From the NCBI GenBank assembly GCA_009663005.1, contig CM018890.1:8424623-8447122 (forward strand): a stretch of DNA of 22,500 bases, in the 5' to 3' direction. The stretch comes from Actinidia chinensis. Lineage: Eukaryota > Streptophyta > Magnoliopsida > Ericales > Actinidiaceae. Below are positions 1 to 9,081 of the stretch, in pieces. The number at the start of each line of letters is the position of its first letter. Within the stretch, counting starts at the first letter, position 1. The notes under the pieces are model-generated. The model was not told where the DNA came from, searched no databases, and saw only the letters and a program-made list of their open reading frames with translations. The translations under genes and the position numbers were made by a program.

Positions 1-207
1 TTGGTACGTATGGTGCACTCTGAAGACTTGGCCTTTATTTATAAAATTATGCTACTAACATAAATTTGCATTCACAAATTAACATAAAGCACAAGTTATC
101 AGGCTATATGGTGCTTCCGATTACCTAACATAACTAATAAGTAGGCCACCGATTACCTCAAACCATTGCTTCCAGATGTTAGCTATATGGTTAACTCATG
201 CAAGTCG

Positions 208-378
208 AGCTATACTTGAACAACCAAAGGAGACCGAAGGAATCGTAAACCAACTTGAATAACTGAAGGAGACTGGAGAAATAGGCACGATAGCTATACT
301 TGAACAACCGAAGGAGACCAACAGAATCGTGAACCAACTTGAACAACCGAAGGATACTGCTGAAGGAATAGGCACGAT
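208..378. repeat. Two-unit tandem repeat with internal sub-repeat
   Basis: Two adjacent units, 208-291 (84 bp) and 292-378 (87 bp), both begin AGCTATACTTGAACAACC and end ATAGGCACGAT. Inside each unit the piece ACTTGAA(C/T)AAC.GAAGGA recurs about every 40 bp, so the array was probably built from a roughly 40-bp monomer. On the minus strand it translates as a repeating serine/phenylalanine-rich string in more than one frame, which is what a short-period repeat gives by chance. No known protein or element was recognised. Confidence 0.8.
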
Positions 379-1132
379 TCGGACTTCCTCTGGCTTCCAT
401 GGGGGCTTTTGGACCGTCTTTTTCACAAGCAACACCCAGAAAGTATAAGGGTTTCCCCTTTTGGAATTGCCATTGTCGGCTTAAATTTAAAGTCGGCTAG
501 TCAAGATAATTTATTAGAAAAATAAAATAAAATAGAAGTTGAAAAATCTGACATGTATAAGAGAGAATCAAGCAAGATATAACTTCAATACTTTTAGTCA
601 TCTCTTTCGATGAGCACAATCATCACGAAAAAGTAGAAGCTGTTGGAGACTTTATCATTGAAATACAATTTAGTCTTGAATTCTGAGTGCTAAATTTCTT
701 ATTTAGTTTAAATTTTAAAATCAATACTTTCTTTGAGAAAATAGTTCCCACTTCCCACTAAAACTAACATTTAAAAATTAGCTTCCTTGATAGCAATCAA
801 TCATATCATAGTCAGGTTTTGACTTGGAAGAAATGCCTTGCCTTAGATTTTAAGTCTTAAAGTGGATCTGGTTATGGAAAGACTTGCACCACGTGATCAT
901 GCTGGTTCTTGTTACTTTTGTTATTGATTTGCATTTTAAGTATCTTCTCGACCACCTCTTCCCCTTTTTCCCTTTAATAATAAATGCAAGAAATCATAGT
1001 CAACAGCAAGCAGTAGTCTGGTAGATTTAGTTGCTCTATCCAGTATCCAACGTCCAGAAGTCCTACTTAAAATCTTGATGGTCTTTTCTATTGTTATCTC
1101 ACTGTTTTTTTATTTTTTTATTTTTTTTCCAG
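379..1132. other. Intergenic or old intron sequence, no gene seen
   Basis: AT-rich sequence without a credible open frame. Its last 40 bases (about 1095-1132) are a long T-rich tract ending in CCAG, a good plant 3' splice site feeding the OTU-like piece at 1133. Part of this stretch may therefore be an intron of that decayed gene. The expected upstream exon carrying the catalytic DGNC motif was searched for by eye and not found. Confidence 0.4.
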
Positions 1133-1550
1133 TTCCGTGCTTTGTCAGATCAAATTTATCGTATTACTGAGCATCACAAATTTGTGAGAGGAGAAAGTGG
1201 TTGGGCAGGTTGGTAACTATTATATCTAAGGATGTAGATCTGGGTTTTTGTCATTTTGTTCTCTTGATGGCGCTTCATTGCATTGGAGCTAAAGTTTGTT
1301 CTTCTGTTTGTGCATGCATCATGTATCAGCTTAAAGCGCACCAGAATTATACGAGGGTTATGTCCACTGGCTTATGATGGACTATTGAAGAAGATCAGCA
1401 AGGACGGTGCATTCCTCACTTGAACCTTTTGGCATCTATGTTTTTTTTATAAAATTTGGGATCAGTCGTATATCTATGCTTGATGTAAATGATTATAGGA
1501 CTGGTGAGTGGGTGATCATGTCACATTGCAGGTTGCTGCAGATGCAGTAT
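1133..1550 (+). pseudogene. Internal fragment of an OTU-type cysteine protease gene
   Basis: Three pieces in the right order match the OTU deubiquitinase family, plant OTU9-12-like clade. Piece 1 (1133-1189) follows a poly-T/CAG acceptor and reads FRALSDQIYRITEHHKFVR, the helix directly after the catalytic Asp-Gly-Asn-Cys. Piece 2 (about 1318-1410) reads QLKAH, then after a one-base loss PELYEGYV, then AYD, YLKKISKDG after further single-base changes. Piece 3 (about 1503-1548), after the acceptor ATTATAG, reads GEW, then after one lost G, DHVTLQVAADAV, the family's WGDHVTLQAAAD block. The catalytic Cys exon and the C-terminal His (HYN) exon are absent, and at least three frameshifts break the frame, so no enzyme can be made. 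In intact relatives the protein removes ubiquitin from substrates in the cytosol or nucleus. The family call rests on motifs recognised by eye. Confidence 0.72.
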
Positions 1551-2440
1551 TAGTCTCTTTCTCTCTCCCCACCCACCCACACAACACCCACACACCTACA
1601 TGCAAGTTAGCATATTTGGCCATTTGGAAAGCATAAACAGCATATTTAGTCATGCCAGAAACTTATAAGTAGATTGGGTATATACTTAGTCTGCTTAAGA
1701 CTAAGGAAAGGTGCTTAGAATTCAAAGGCCTTCAGATTTTTAATGGTGTTTAACATGAGTAGAAATGGGATTGAAATTGCTGTGGATGCTGAAAATTGAT
1801 GCCTAGGCATCCGCAACCACAAGGAGAGCTGGGGTGGGTGATCAACACCGTTACGCCTTTAAATTTCAGTTTGTACAGAGCCTTGAATTTTTATTCATTA
1901 ATGAGGTTGTTATTCGGGGAAACCCTATTAGTTCCATCTCCAGAAGAGTACAAACCACGGAACTCTTATTATAGAAATCGAAATAATATAAAATTTTATT
2001 TAAATACTGAAAAAAAGTTCACTTAAAAACGAAAAAACTTGAAAATTAAAGGAGCTTAAAAAATTTTAAAAATTACTACCTAAAACGGGCCGGTCCTGAA
2101 GTATGTGTGCTCCTCCTCAAATATTTTGGATCATAGCTGGCTGATTCTTCAATAATCATTCAATAATTGCCCCTAACGTTCTAATTTCCCTTCTTCCATT
2201 TCTCTAAGGGTGCTGCTAACGGACGGCATTCCTTAAGAAATGAAAAATATATATTTTCTTGGATCCATGTAAGGTAGGTACATCCATTATTTTATTGTTC
2301 TTTTGCATACTTTTCAAAATGATTGGCGTCTCTTTCTCATTTTTTTCCAAAACGATCTACCTGTTCTCATTTATTCAGATTCTTAAGCATCTCCAACCTT
2401 AGAGCATCTTCAACAGAATAGCTGCACAAGTGGCAAAAAA
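1551..2440. other. Intergenic, no convincing gene
   Basis: Begins with a pyrimidine- and CA-rich low-complexity stretch (about 1556-1600) right after the OTU fragment. An open frame at 1796-2026 (+, 76 codons) has no recognisable domain and runs into AT-rich repeat-like sequence, so it is not called a gene. Around 2385-2425 two copies of AGCATCT(C/T)CAAC sit close together. This resembles the outer end of common plant miniature transposons, but no matching right end was found. Confidence 0.4.
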
Positions 2441-2449
2441 CAAGAGTTA

Positions 2450-2720
2450 TTTCTAAAGACAAAAAAAATTTACTAAAGACAAAAAAAGATCAAAATTCAA
2501 GAAATTCAAAAAAAATAATACAACAAACTGGGCCTTATACTTGTACTAACTACGATAACACTTTGTTATTTCTACTAAACTCAATCATTTGTCAGTACTT
2601 TTTCTCTGAAATGTTAAATTGTCATTTTTAAATTTTTTATTAAAGAATATTCAATATTTGTCCTATTTTTAACTGATTTTTTAATTGGTCGAATTTTACG
2701 AAAAAATAGATGGGCCATAA
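2450..2720. repeat. Dispersed repeat, copy 1
   Basis: This stretch is a diverged direct copy of 4316-4545. Shared blocks include CTTGTACTAACTACGAT, TTATTTCTACTAAACTCAAT and TTCAATATTTGTCCTATTTT, in the same order and spacing. No open frame of note lies in it. It is probably part of a non-autonomous transposable element whose ends are not defined here. Confidence 0.65.
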
Positions 2721-2840
2721 AAATCTGGAATGAAATATATTGAATGATTTGAGATGAAATTTCATAAATGAATATTTAACTGACTCTCATCATGGTATTA
2801 GGAATAAATTTACTGTTGTTATAACTATTATTTATATTTA

Positions 2841-2868
2841 ATTATTATTATTATTATTATTATTATTT
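2841..2868. repeat. (ATT)n microsatellite
   Basis: About nine uninterrupted ATT units inside AT-rich intergenic sequence. Confidence 0.9.
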
Positions 2869-3672
2869 TTGATCACCAATTTCTTGATCCAAAGAAAGAA
2901 TTCTTATTCACACTTTTGACTATAGCTTTTAAGGTGCGCCTTTGCTTTTGAACCATCGGCATTCCTGGAAAACACATGGACTATGATTAGATAAAAGAGC
3001 CAGCTCTCCTTGACAATGGCCCTGTCAATCTTCTGTTCCATCTAATTTTTTTTTAAGTTTAAAAAAAAATTATACTTTTTTTGGAAGAAATTTGAAAATA
3101 TAAAGATTTTATCTATTTTTTTAAAAAAAGTTTACTAAAAAAAAAATATAAGTAAATTACACTAATCTTTCCTAAGATTTCTAAACATGACAGAAACCTC
3201 CCCTAAAGTTTTAAAATTAATAATGACCTCCCTTCTGCTTTAGTTGTCAGTATCAAATTCCCCCCTCCGTCAACCTACCGTTATGGATGATGACGGAAAT
3301 CGCTAACATCAGCTTAAAAAATTGTTATGCATAAACAAAAATGCACTTACTAGACCAACCATAAATTCATTTTATTAGGCAATGTGGTTTCACATCCAAA
3401 AGAGGTGTAACAATGTTTCATTCCCCACCTATAAAGTGATGGAAAAAAAAAACATGGTAGGCGCATAACCAAATTTTTTTTAATAAAAAATTCATTTAAA
3501 ATAATGTGGTAATTGGTATTATAAAATATATTGTGAATAACATAGCGAGTTTTGAATTTTGAAATGACAAAACATAAGCCAAATATTCATATGAATTCTG
3601 CAACTAATATATTCATGTTATTTAAAAAAACAGATTATATAATATGAACTAAATTAATAACCCGCGAAAAAA
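2869..3672. other. AT-rich intergenic, transposon-like debris
   Basis: No gene seen. About 3145-3330 (TAAATTACACTAATC ... GACAGAAACCTCCCCTAAAG ... CCCCCCTCCGTCAACC ... GATGACGGAAATC) resembles a non-coding repeat that is widespread in plant genomes, with a short internal inverted pair CCGTCAAC / GATGACGG. The rest is poly-A/T tracts. Confidence 0.35.
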
Positions 3673-3728
3673 TTACAAAAATAAACCCCAATCGTTTACC
3701 TTACAAAAATAAACCCCAATCGTTTACC
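3673..3728. repeat. Perfect 28-bp tandem duplication
   Basis: Units 3673-3700 and 3701-3728 are identical (beginning TTACAAAAATAAACCCCAAT). The absence of differences points to a recent slip or unequal exchange. Two copies with no spacer are not a CRISPR array. Confidence 0.92.
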
Positions 3729-4002
3729 TTAGTAACTATTCTCAATTTAGTTACCTAGAATTCTACAATTTTCAAATGATAACAATATCAACCTTTCGTC
3801 CTTATCTATGAACTAATTGTAATGAAACGTCAATCAATTGGGTTGGCATGCCCCTTGTAATCTTGTAGTCATGTTCATTTTATTTTTATAAAACCCGCTT
3901 AACAATCCAAAAAAATCTATTGTGCTATAAAAAAATGCTAAATTGACATGATTTTGCTCAAGACCTCTCTCTCTTCCATCTAGAAAGTCCCTCTCTCCCC
4001 CA

Positions 4003-4190
4003 AGTGACGGAGTCAGGAAAAAATTTTCAGGGAGCAGCCGATGAAAGTTTTTTCTGTGAGAAGGGGCATTTATAATTTTGAGGGGGGGTAAATTAAAATT
4101 TTTTCCTAAAACTATAAGCAAAAAAACAAATTTTCAAACTTGAGGGGAGCAGCTGACCCCCCCTAGGCCTCACATGCATCCGCCCCTGCT
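4003..4190. mobile_element. Probable small DNA transposon (MITE-like), degraded
   Basis: The left end (GTGACGGAGTCAGG...) and the reverse complement of the right end (...GGGGCGGATGCATG) are imperfect inverted repeats. The interior has the GGGGCA / GGGGGGG / CAGCTGACCCCCCC composition of a plant repeat that usually sits between 'gtggcggag' type ends. C/T-rich sequence flanks both sides (CTCTCTCCCC and CTCCCCCCTCTCTCC) and may hide a target duplication. It has no coding capacity; an antisense frame crossing it is incidental. Boundaries are approximate. Confidence 0.4.
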
Positions 4191-4315
4191 CCCCCCTCTC
4201 TCCATTGCCATAATAACATACTTAGGAAACTCATCTCAACATCCAACACAATTTATCCACAACAGTTTTTATTTTTTTGACTCCTCCAGTCGAGAAAAAT
4301 CTAAAAAGTATAAAA

Positions 4316-4545
4316 TTTTGATCAAATAATAAAAAAATTTACTAAATACAAAAACTTAAAAATCAAAAAAAATTTAAAAACTGATACCCCAAACTGCACC
4401 TTGTACTAACTACGATTACATTTTTTTATTTCTACTAAACTCAATCATTTATCATTTTTAAACTTTTTATTAAAAGAGTATTCAATATTTGTCCTATTTT
4501 GAACAGACTTATTAATTGGGCAAACTTTACAAAAAAAAAATAGGC
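4316..4545. repeat. Dispersed repeat, copy 2
   Basis: Diverged direct copy of 2450-2720, described there. It starts with the AT-rich motif TATAAAATTTTGATCAAAT followed by TTTACTAAA. That motif recurs at about 5150, 16060 and 18995. Confidence 0.65.
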
Positions 4546-5313
4546 GCAATAATAAAAAGTTTTATGTATGCTTGAATGAAAAAATAGATGCATAAATAAA
4601 TCATGATGAAATACGTTTCATGATTTTGAATGGAATTTCTAATTCAATAGTTGACTTCATCGGTATCACAGAAATAAATGGTTATTCGTTGGAGTCCGTG
4701 AAAGAATTCACATGGCAGAAAGCACTACGTGGGAGAAATTGAAAAAAAAGACTTAAAATGAGTGTATCACAAAAAATTATACCAATTTATTTTGATATAA
4801 ATTGATATCAATCTACCATTAATGTATATGATCAATATAATTGTTTATAGTATTAAAATTATTAATAAAATCTGTAATATAAATAATTTGAATCATCAAA
4901 ATAGATCCAAAACAAAGTTCAAAACAAGTTTGAACCTTGAACGCTAGATAAAACTGGTTCTTAATTGAATTAGTTTGTGAGAGGAGTAGTTTTTAAATAA
5001 ACATCAATCTTTAGAGTTGTATTTGGATTAAGAATTTTATAAAAAAAAGATTTAAAAATAAAAATATTATTAAATTCAACCATTCAGAACTATCAAATTT
5101 GATTTTTTTTAATATTTTCAGATTTTTCTTGTTAAGAGAACCTGAAAAATATAAAATTTTGATCAATACTTTAAAAAGTTCACTAATAAATATGAAAAAA
5201 AAAATCAAAACTCAAAATAACTAAATTTAGCTAAAAAAAATTACCCAAAACTGGGTCATTTGACCAAGTGAACTGTTTACCCTTGTACTTTAAATCAACC
5301 AACCTAACTCTAA
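4546..5313. other. AT-rich intergenic, no gene
   Basis: No supported gene. A minus-strand open frame at 5011-5208 is a run of Phe/Leu/Ile/Lys codons imposed by AT-rich composition. About 5095-5195 is a hairpin-forming stretch (TTTCAGATTTTTC ... GAGAACCTGAAA) with TATAAAATTTTGATCAA and AAAAGTTCACTAA on its right arm, one copy of a scattered hairpin family. Confidence 0.45.
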
Positions 5314-6264
5314 GGCCATGTTTGTTCACCGGACTAGGTCGGACGGACAACGAGTCCAGTCCAATCCCGTATTGTTTATAAAAATAATTTCGGACAAATA
5401 GTCGACCGGATAAAGTCCCCCATACGTGGGGACTATCTGTCCCGGGGTGGGAGGGGGACTAGTTGCCCCGGAATAAGGCCTAAGTCGGACGATTATTAAA
5501 AAATTACTAATTGCCCTCACTTAATTGAATAACTTCTCTCTCTTCCTCTCCCCCCCCCCTCTCTCTCTCTATCTCTCTTATCTCTTTCTTTTTTTTTGTT
5601 TTTTTTTTGTTTTTTATTAGTTTTTTAATAATTTAATAATTTTTTTATGGTAAATTAAATTTTTATAATTTTGTTTTAGATTAACAAGCCTTTTTTTTTG
5701 AAAATTAACCGTTGTTATGAAGAATTTTTTTAAAAAATATTAATCGAATAAAAAAATATTAAACTAATAATAATTTTAAAATATATTTATTGAAGAACAA
5801 TTTTTAGAAAATATAACAATTTTTCTTTATAAAAAATAAAGGATTTTTTAAAAAATAATATTTGTTTTCAGAAATAAAATTTTTAAAAATTAGTTTTAAA
5901 AATTAAAAATAAAAAAATTTATATTTCAGCTTATCTCGTAGAGAAATCAAAAAAATTAAATTTTAATAAAATAGTTAAAAGTATCACTAATATAAAAAAT
6001 TATTATTTAATATAGTGAAAAAATAAAGAAATACTATAAAGAAAAAATTAATGTGAGGGGTTTGTTGGTCATTCCTTCATTGTCCAGTCCGATTGCTTGC
6101 AAAACGCCCATGGATAAGACTGGACACCACTTATCCAGAGTTTTGTCCGGAGCAAAAACAAACGGTTACACGATAGATTAAGTCCGACATTATATCCGGG
6201 ACCAAGTAGTCCGGAGGCTATTAGTCCGGAGACTCCTTGTCCAGTCCGGCAAACAAACGAGGCC
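5314..6264. mobile_element. Non-autonomous PIF/Harbinger-type transposon, 951 bp
   Basis: The terminal inverted repeats are 22 bp with four mismatches: GGCCATGTTTGTT and GGCCTCGTTTGTT, each followed by two variable bases and CCGGACT. The trinucleotide TAA flanks both ends (5311-5313 and 6265-6267), as expected of PIF/Harbinger (Tourist-like) elements. About 200 bp at each end is packed with GTCCGG / CCGGAC / AGTCC motifs in both orientations, plausible transposase-binding sites. The centre (5530-6040) is low-complexity CT and AT sequence with no transposase. It must therefore have been moved by an enzyme encoded elsewhere. Confidence 0.82.
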
Positions 6265-6267
6265 TAA

Positions 6268-6352
6268 GAGCATTCACAACTGATAGAGTTATTATTTAAA
6301 AAAGGACTAGCTAAAAAATAAAAAGGATGGATTGAGGCTGACGTGGATGCTC
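6268..6352. mobile_element. 85-bp miniature element abutting the Harbinger element
   Basis: The ends GAGCATTCACA and (reverse complement of the right end) GAGCATCCACG match at 9 of 11 positions. TAA lies on both sides: 6265-6267 on the left, which is also the right target duplication of the 951-bp element, and 6353-6355 on the right. It has no coding content. The TAA duplication suggests a Tourist-like origin, but such short sequences can arise by chance. Confidence 0.6.
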
Positions 6353-6754
6353 TAATTAAGCAATTACCAAAATCATTCATGTATTAGGCAATTTAAAACA
6401 ATTATTATGCTTACTCTTTATTTTTATCATTTTATATTTATTATATGTTATAAAACAGTCACAAACACTGATACAATAGATCCAGTAAAAAGATAATGAG
6501 ATGAGAGAGAACATGAGAGAAATTTTTGATTCGTGATTTAAATGCGGTTTTTATTTAGATCAAGTTTTATTTGAGTGTAAGCTGATTCTCGATATTAGAT
6601 CCAAACCCCCCTTTTATCTTTTATGGCATCAAAATCACGAGCTACCATCAAGTGCTGGACCAGAACTTCATTTGGTTGCTTCCAAATAAAAGTGAAAGCT
6701 TGCCATCAAAGCTCACCAGACAGCATGTTAATTAGATCCTATCAAACCCAAATA
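6353..6754. other. Spacer between transposons, no gene
   Basis: Ordinary AT-rich sequence without a credible open frame or RNA gene. Confidence 0.4.
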
Positions 6755-7204
6755 GGCCTCGTTTGATAAATGTGATAGAATTTGTAGGATTAGTAGTGAC
6801 GGTGGAATTAGAATTGGGATTGATAAGAGGTGGGATTAGGAAGAGGGCACTAGGTCCGCGGGGTGTTGGTTTGCACGGGATTGACAGTGGGATTAGTAAA
6901 TATCAAGGGGTAATGTGGTCAATAGGGTCCAAAAAGTTATGATTTTTTTCATAAAATTTCATATTTACCGTTTAATTATCACAAAATCGACAAATATCAG
7001 AGGGTAAAAAATGTCATTTTGAGAGTCGGAGTAGGGGGATTGTTAATCACACACTCCCCATGGATTAGCAACACCCCATTTGGGGGGATTCGTAGTCGGA
7101 GGACTAATTAGTCCGGCAATCATGGACCGAAACCAAAACACGATTAGGGGCACACCGGATTGGTAGTCTAATCTCCTCTCCCATCCCGGTTATCAAACAG
7201 GGCC
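6755..7204. mobile_element. Non-autonomous Harbinger-like transposon, 450 bp
   Basis: The ends are inverted repeats GGCCTCGTTTGATAA and GGCCCTGTTTGATAA (13 of 15 match), sharing the GGCC..GTTTG start of the 951-bp neighbour. The flanks are ATA on the left and GTA on the right, so the three-base target duplication is either mutated or reduced to TA. Sub-terminal sequences are rich in GGATTAG / CTAATCC and GTCCGG motifs in both orientations. No transposase frame is present. Confidence 0.72.
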
Positions 7205-7503
7205 GTAGAAGTTCAGTGAGGCAGTTGTTAAGTAAACATCAATCTCTAATAATGGCTCTAAGCCTTTATTTGCACTTTTGAGTTTAGTTTCCGAGAGGCC
7301 TCGTAGGGACCCCAAATTAATCTTATTGTTTAGTTATCTTAACATGCTATTAGGTGTGTAATTACGGAATTAATTACATAATATTATATTAATTGTGATT
7401 CATGATTATATATGTGTATTTTCTTTTGAGGTTCGGGGGTGCATGCTTTGGACTGAGAGTAGCAGGACCTACACGGTATGTGTTGGGACGTTTTTAGAGA
7501 CGG
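7205..7503. other. Spacer, no gene
   Basis: Nothing recognisable; moderately AT-rich unique-looking sequence between two transposons. Confidence 0.4.
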
Positions 7504-7903
7504 AGGTTTGGGATAAGTATTGCCACTTAAAATGGTAGCACCTTGCTATCCCTTAAAACGATCTAATTTTGCACAAAAAATTGGTGAAAAACTAGTATTA
7601 AAACTTCGTTAACAAGCAAACAGGGTCAAAAAAATATCTTTTTGACAAGAAAAAAACTCCTTAAATTGGCTTGTCCATAAGAGAGAGAAAGCACACATTT
7701 TGCCCGTTTATAAGAGAGAAAATACACATTGCTAGTCAGAACAACTATGTGACTTTGCTTATTAAAATGCAAGACTAAAACAACTTAGTTTTAATAAAAG
7801 TTTTCCACCCATTTTCTGTGCAAAACTACGTCGTTTTAAAGGATAACACGTGCTACCCATTTTAAGTGGCAGCACCCCACCCCCACCCCCACCCCCCAAA
7901 CCC
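7504..7903. mobile_element. DNA transposon with about 110-bp inverted repeats
   Basis: The left arm (about 7504-7617) and right arm (about 7781-7903) are long imperfect inverted repeats. Both contain GCCACTTAAAATGG, a TAGCAC block, TTTTGCACA and TATTAAAACT in mirrored order. The outer edge is close to GGTTTGGG on both sides. The right arm has gained a C-rich tract (7877-7897). Long arms with a short non-coding middle fit a Mutator-like or fold-back miniature element; no clear target duplication was found, so the superfamily is open. Inside, ATAAGAGAGA followed by ACACATT occurs twice (about 7677-7728). Confidence 0.7.
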
Positions 7904-9081
7904 TTATATTTATTTTTATTACACTTTGGTTGCTTTAGGGGGCCTTGGTGAAACAATTAAGTTTATAAGAGTAAACTGCAATATGTGGTAAGTTGATGGA
8001 TTGATCCTTAATTTATCTGAAATAAATTCATAAAGTCTACGGAAGCCTCCTGTTTTCGACATTCTGCTCGTTCTTTTCGTTTCATTTCGCTCTCCTCCTT
8101 ACTCCCTTCATTCCCTCCCTCACTTGGTTTTACTTGGAGTTGGATTCAAGATATATTTTATAGATCGAATCCATTCAGGAACAATGCAACGAATTTTCAT
8201 TTGAATCACCTTCAAGCTGCGGAGATGTTTGGATTTTCTTCTTGGAGGTAGGATTTTGTAACTTTTACGGTAATATTACGATTGGGGAGCGAGTTATTTT
8301 GATTTTTGGAAATTTAAATTGATTGTGTTTTTCATGTTTCAGATTTTTAAATAATTATAGGGCCAATTTCGGGTATTGATTTTTTTTTAATTTTATACTT
8401 CACTCTCTTTTTTACTAGCCGAGTTCAAAAAAATATTTTTTTTTATCTAATTTAGAAAAAAAAATCATTTTTAGATTGGTTTTTTTTGGGTATAAAATGA
8501 TTTTTTTTAGTTTGATTTTTTTAAAAAATTATGTAATTTTTTTATATTTTTAATAAAAAAATATATAAAATTTTGATAAAATGATAAAAAAGCTCGAAAA
8601 GCAAATCAACTAAAAAATCCAAAAAACTTATGGGGCCTAAACTTACCGTGAGATCTCATTGTTAGAGGTTATTTTTGGCTAAGTCTTACACGTACAACAT
8701 TTTGTGAACAAAGTCATTTTTTCCGAGTGAGTTTTTAAATTATTATGGCTTGTACAAAATATAAGCAGAGAGAGATAAGAGAGAAGAAATGATATTAATA
8801 CCTTATATTCTCCAGAATTTATGACTTCTCTACCACCCATAACTTTTTATTTAAATAGGGTAATTAGATCCATACTCTTCAATTAGCTTCCTTAAGTACA
8901 ATTGTTGTCAAAATCACGAGTGAATACTATTCTACATAATGTTTTGAGCTTGCTTCCTACTACTAGACTTGAGCTGATTTCCTTATCATCAACTGTGAAG
9001 TATAGGTAATTCAAAAACTATATCGTGTTCGTACTGGGTATGTATCGAGTAACGGCAATTGCATGGTACTTTTAAATGAGA
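7904..9081. other. Intergenic; possible remnant of a 5' leader
   Basis: No coding region is supported. About 8045-8125 is CT-rich like a plant promoter or 5' leader, and TTCTTGGAG|GTAGGATTTTG at about 8250 looks like a 5' splice donor. No coding exon follows, and long T and A tracts occupy 8360-8620. A transcribed leader of a lost gene is possible but unproven. Confidence 0.3.

Noticed and set aside
191..435. Two overlapping minus-strand frames of 69 and 79 codons rich in Ser, Phe, Leu
   Set aside because: They translate the 84/87-bp tandem repeat in two frames, giving internally repetitive peptides. No domain or splice context supports a gene.
1796..2026. Plus-strand 76-codon open frame
   Set aside because: No recognisable family; it ends in AT-rich repeat-like sequence with Asn/Lys/Phe codons. 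It does not continue the OTU protein upstream.
3673..3728. Possible CRISPR-like or regulatory repeat
   Set aside because: Only two contiguous copies with no spacers, in a eukaryotic context; a simple tandem duplication suffices.
3834..4121. Minus-strand 95-codon open frame
   Set aside because: It runs across the probable MITE at 4003-4190 and AT-rich flank, with no recognisable domain.
5011..5208. Minus-strand 65-codon hydrophobic frame resembling a membrane segment
   Set aside because: Phe/Ile/Leu/Lys composition follows from A/T tracts in a hairpin repeat, not from a transmembrane protein.
5326..5520. Minus-strand frame in the end of the 951-bp element
   Set aside because: Lies in sub-terminal repeat motifs, has no transposase resemblance and is too short.
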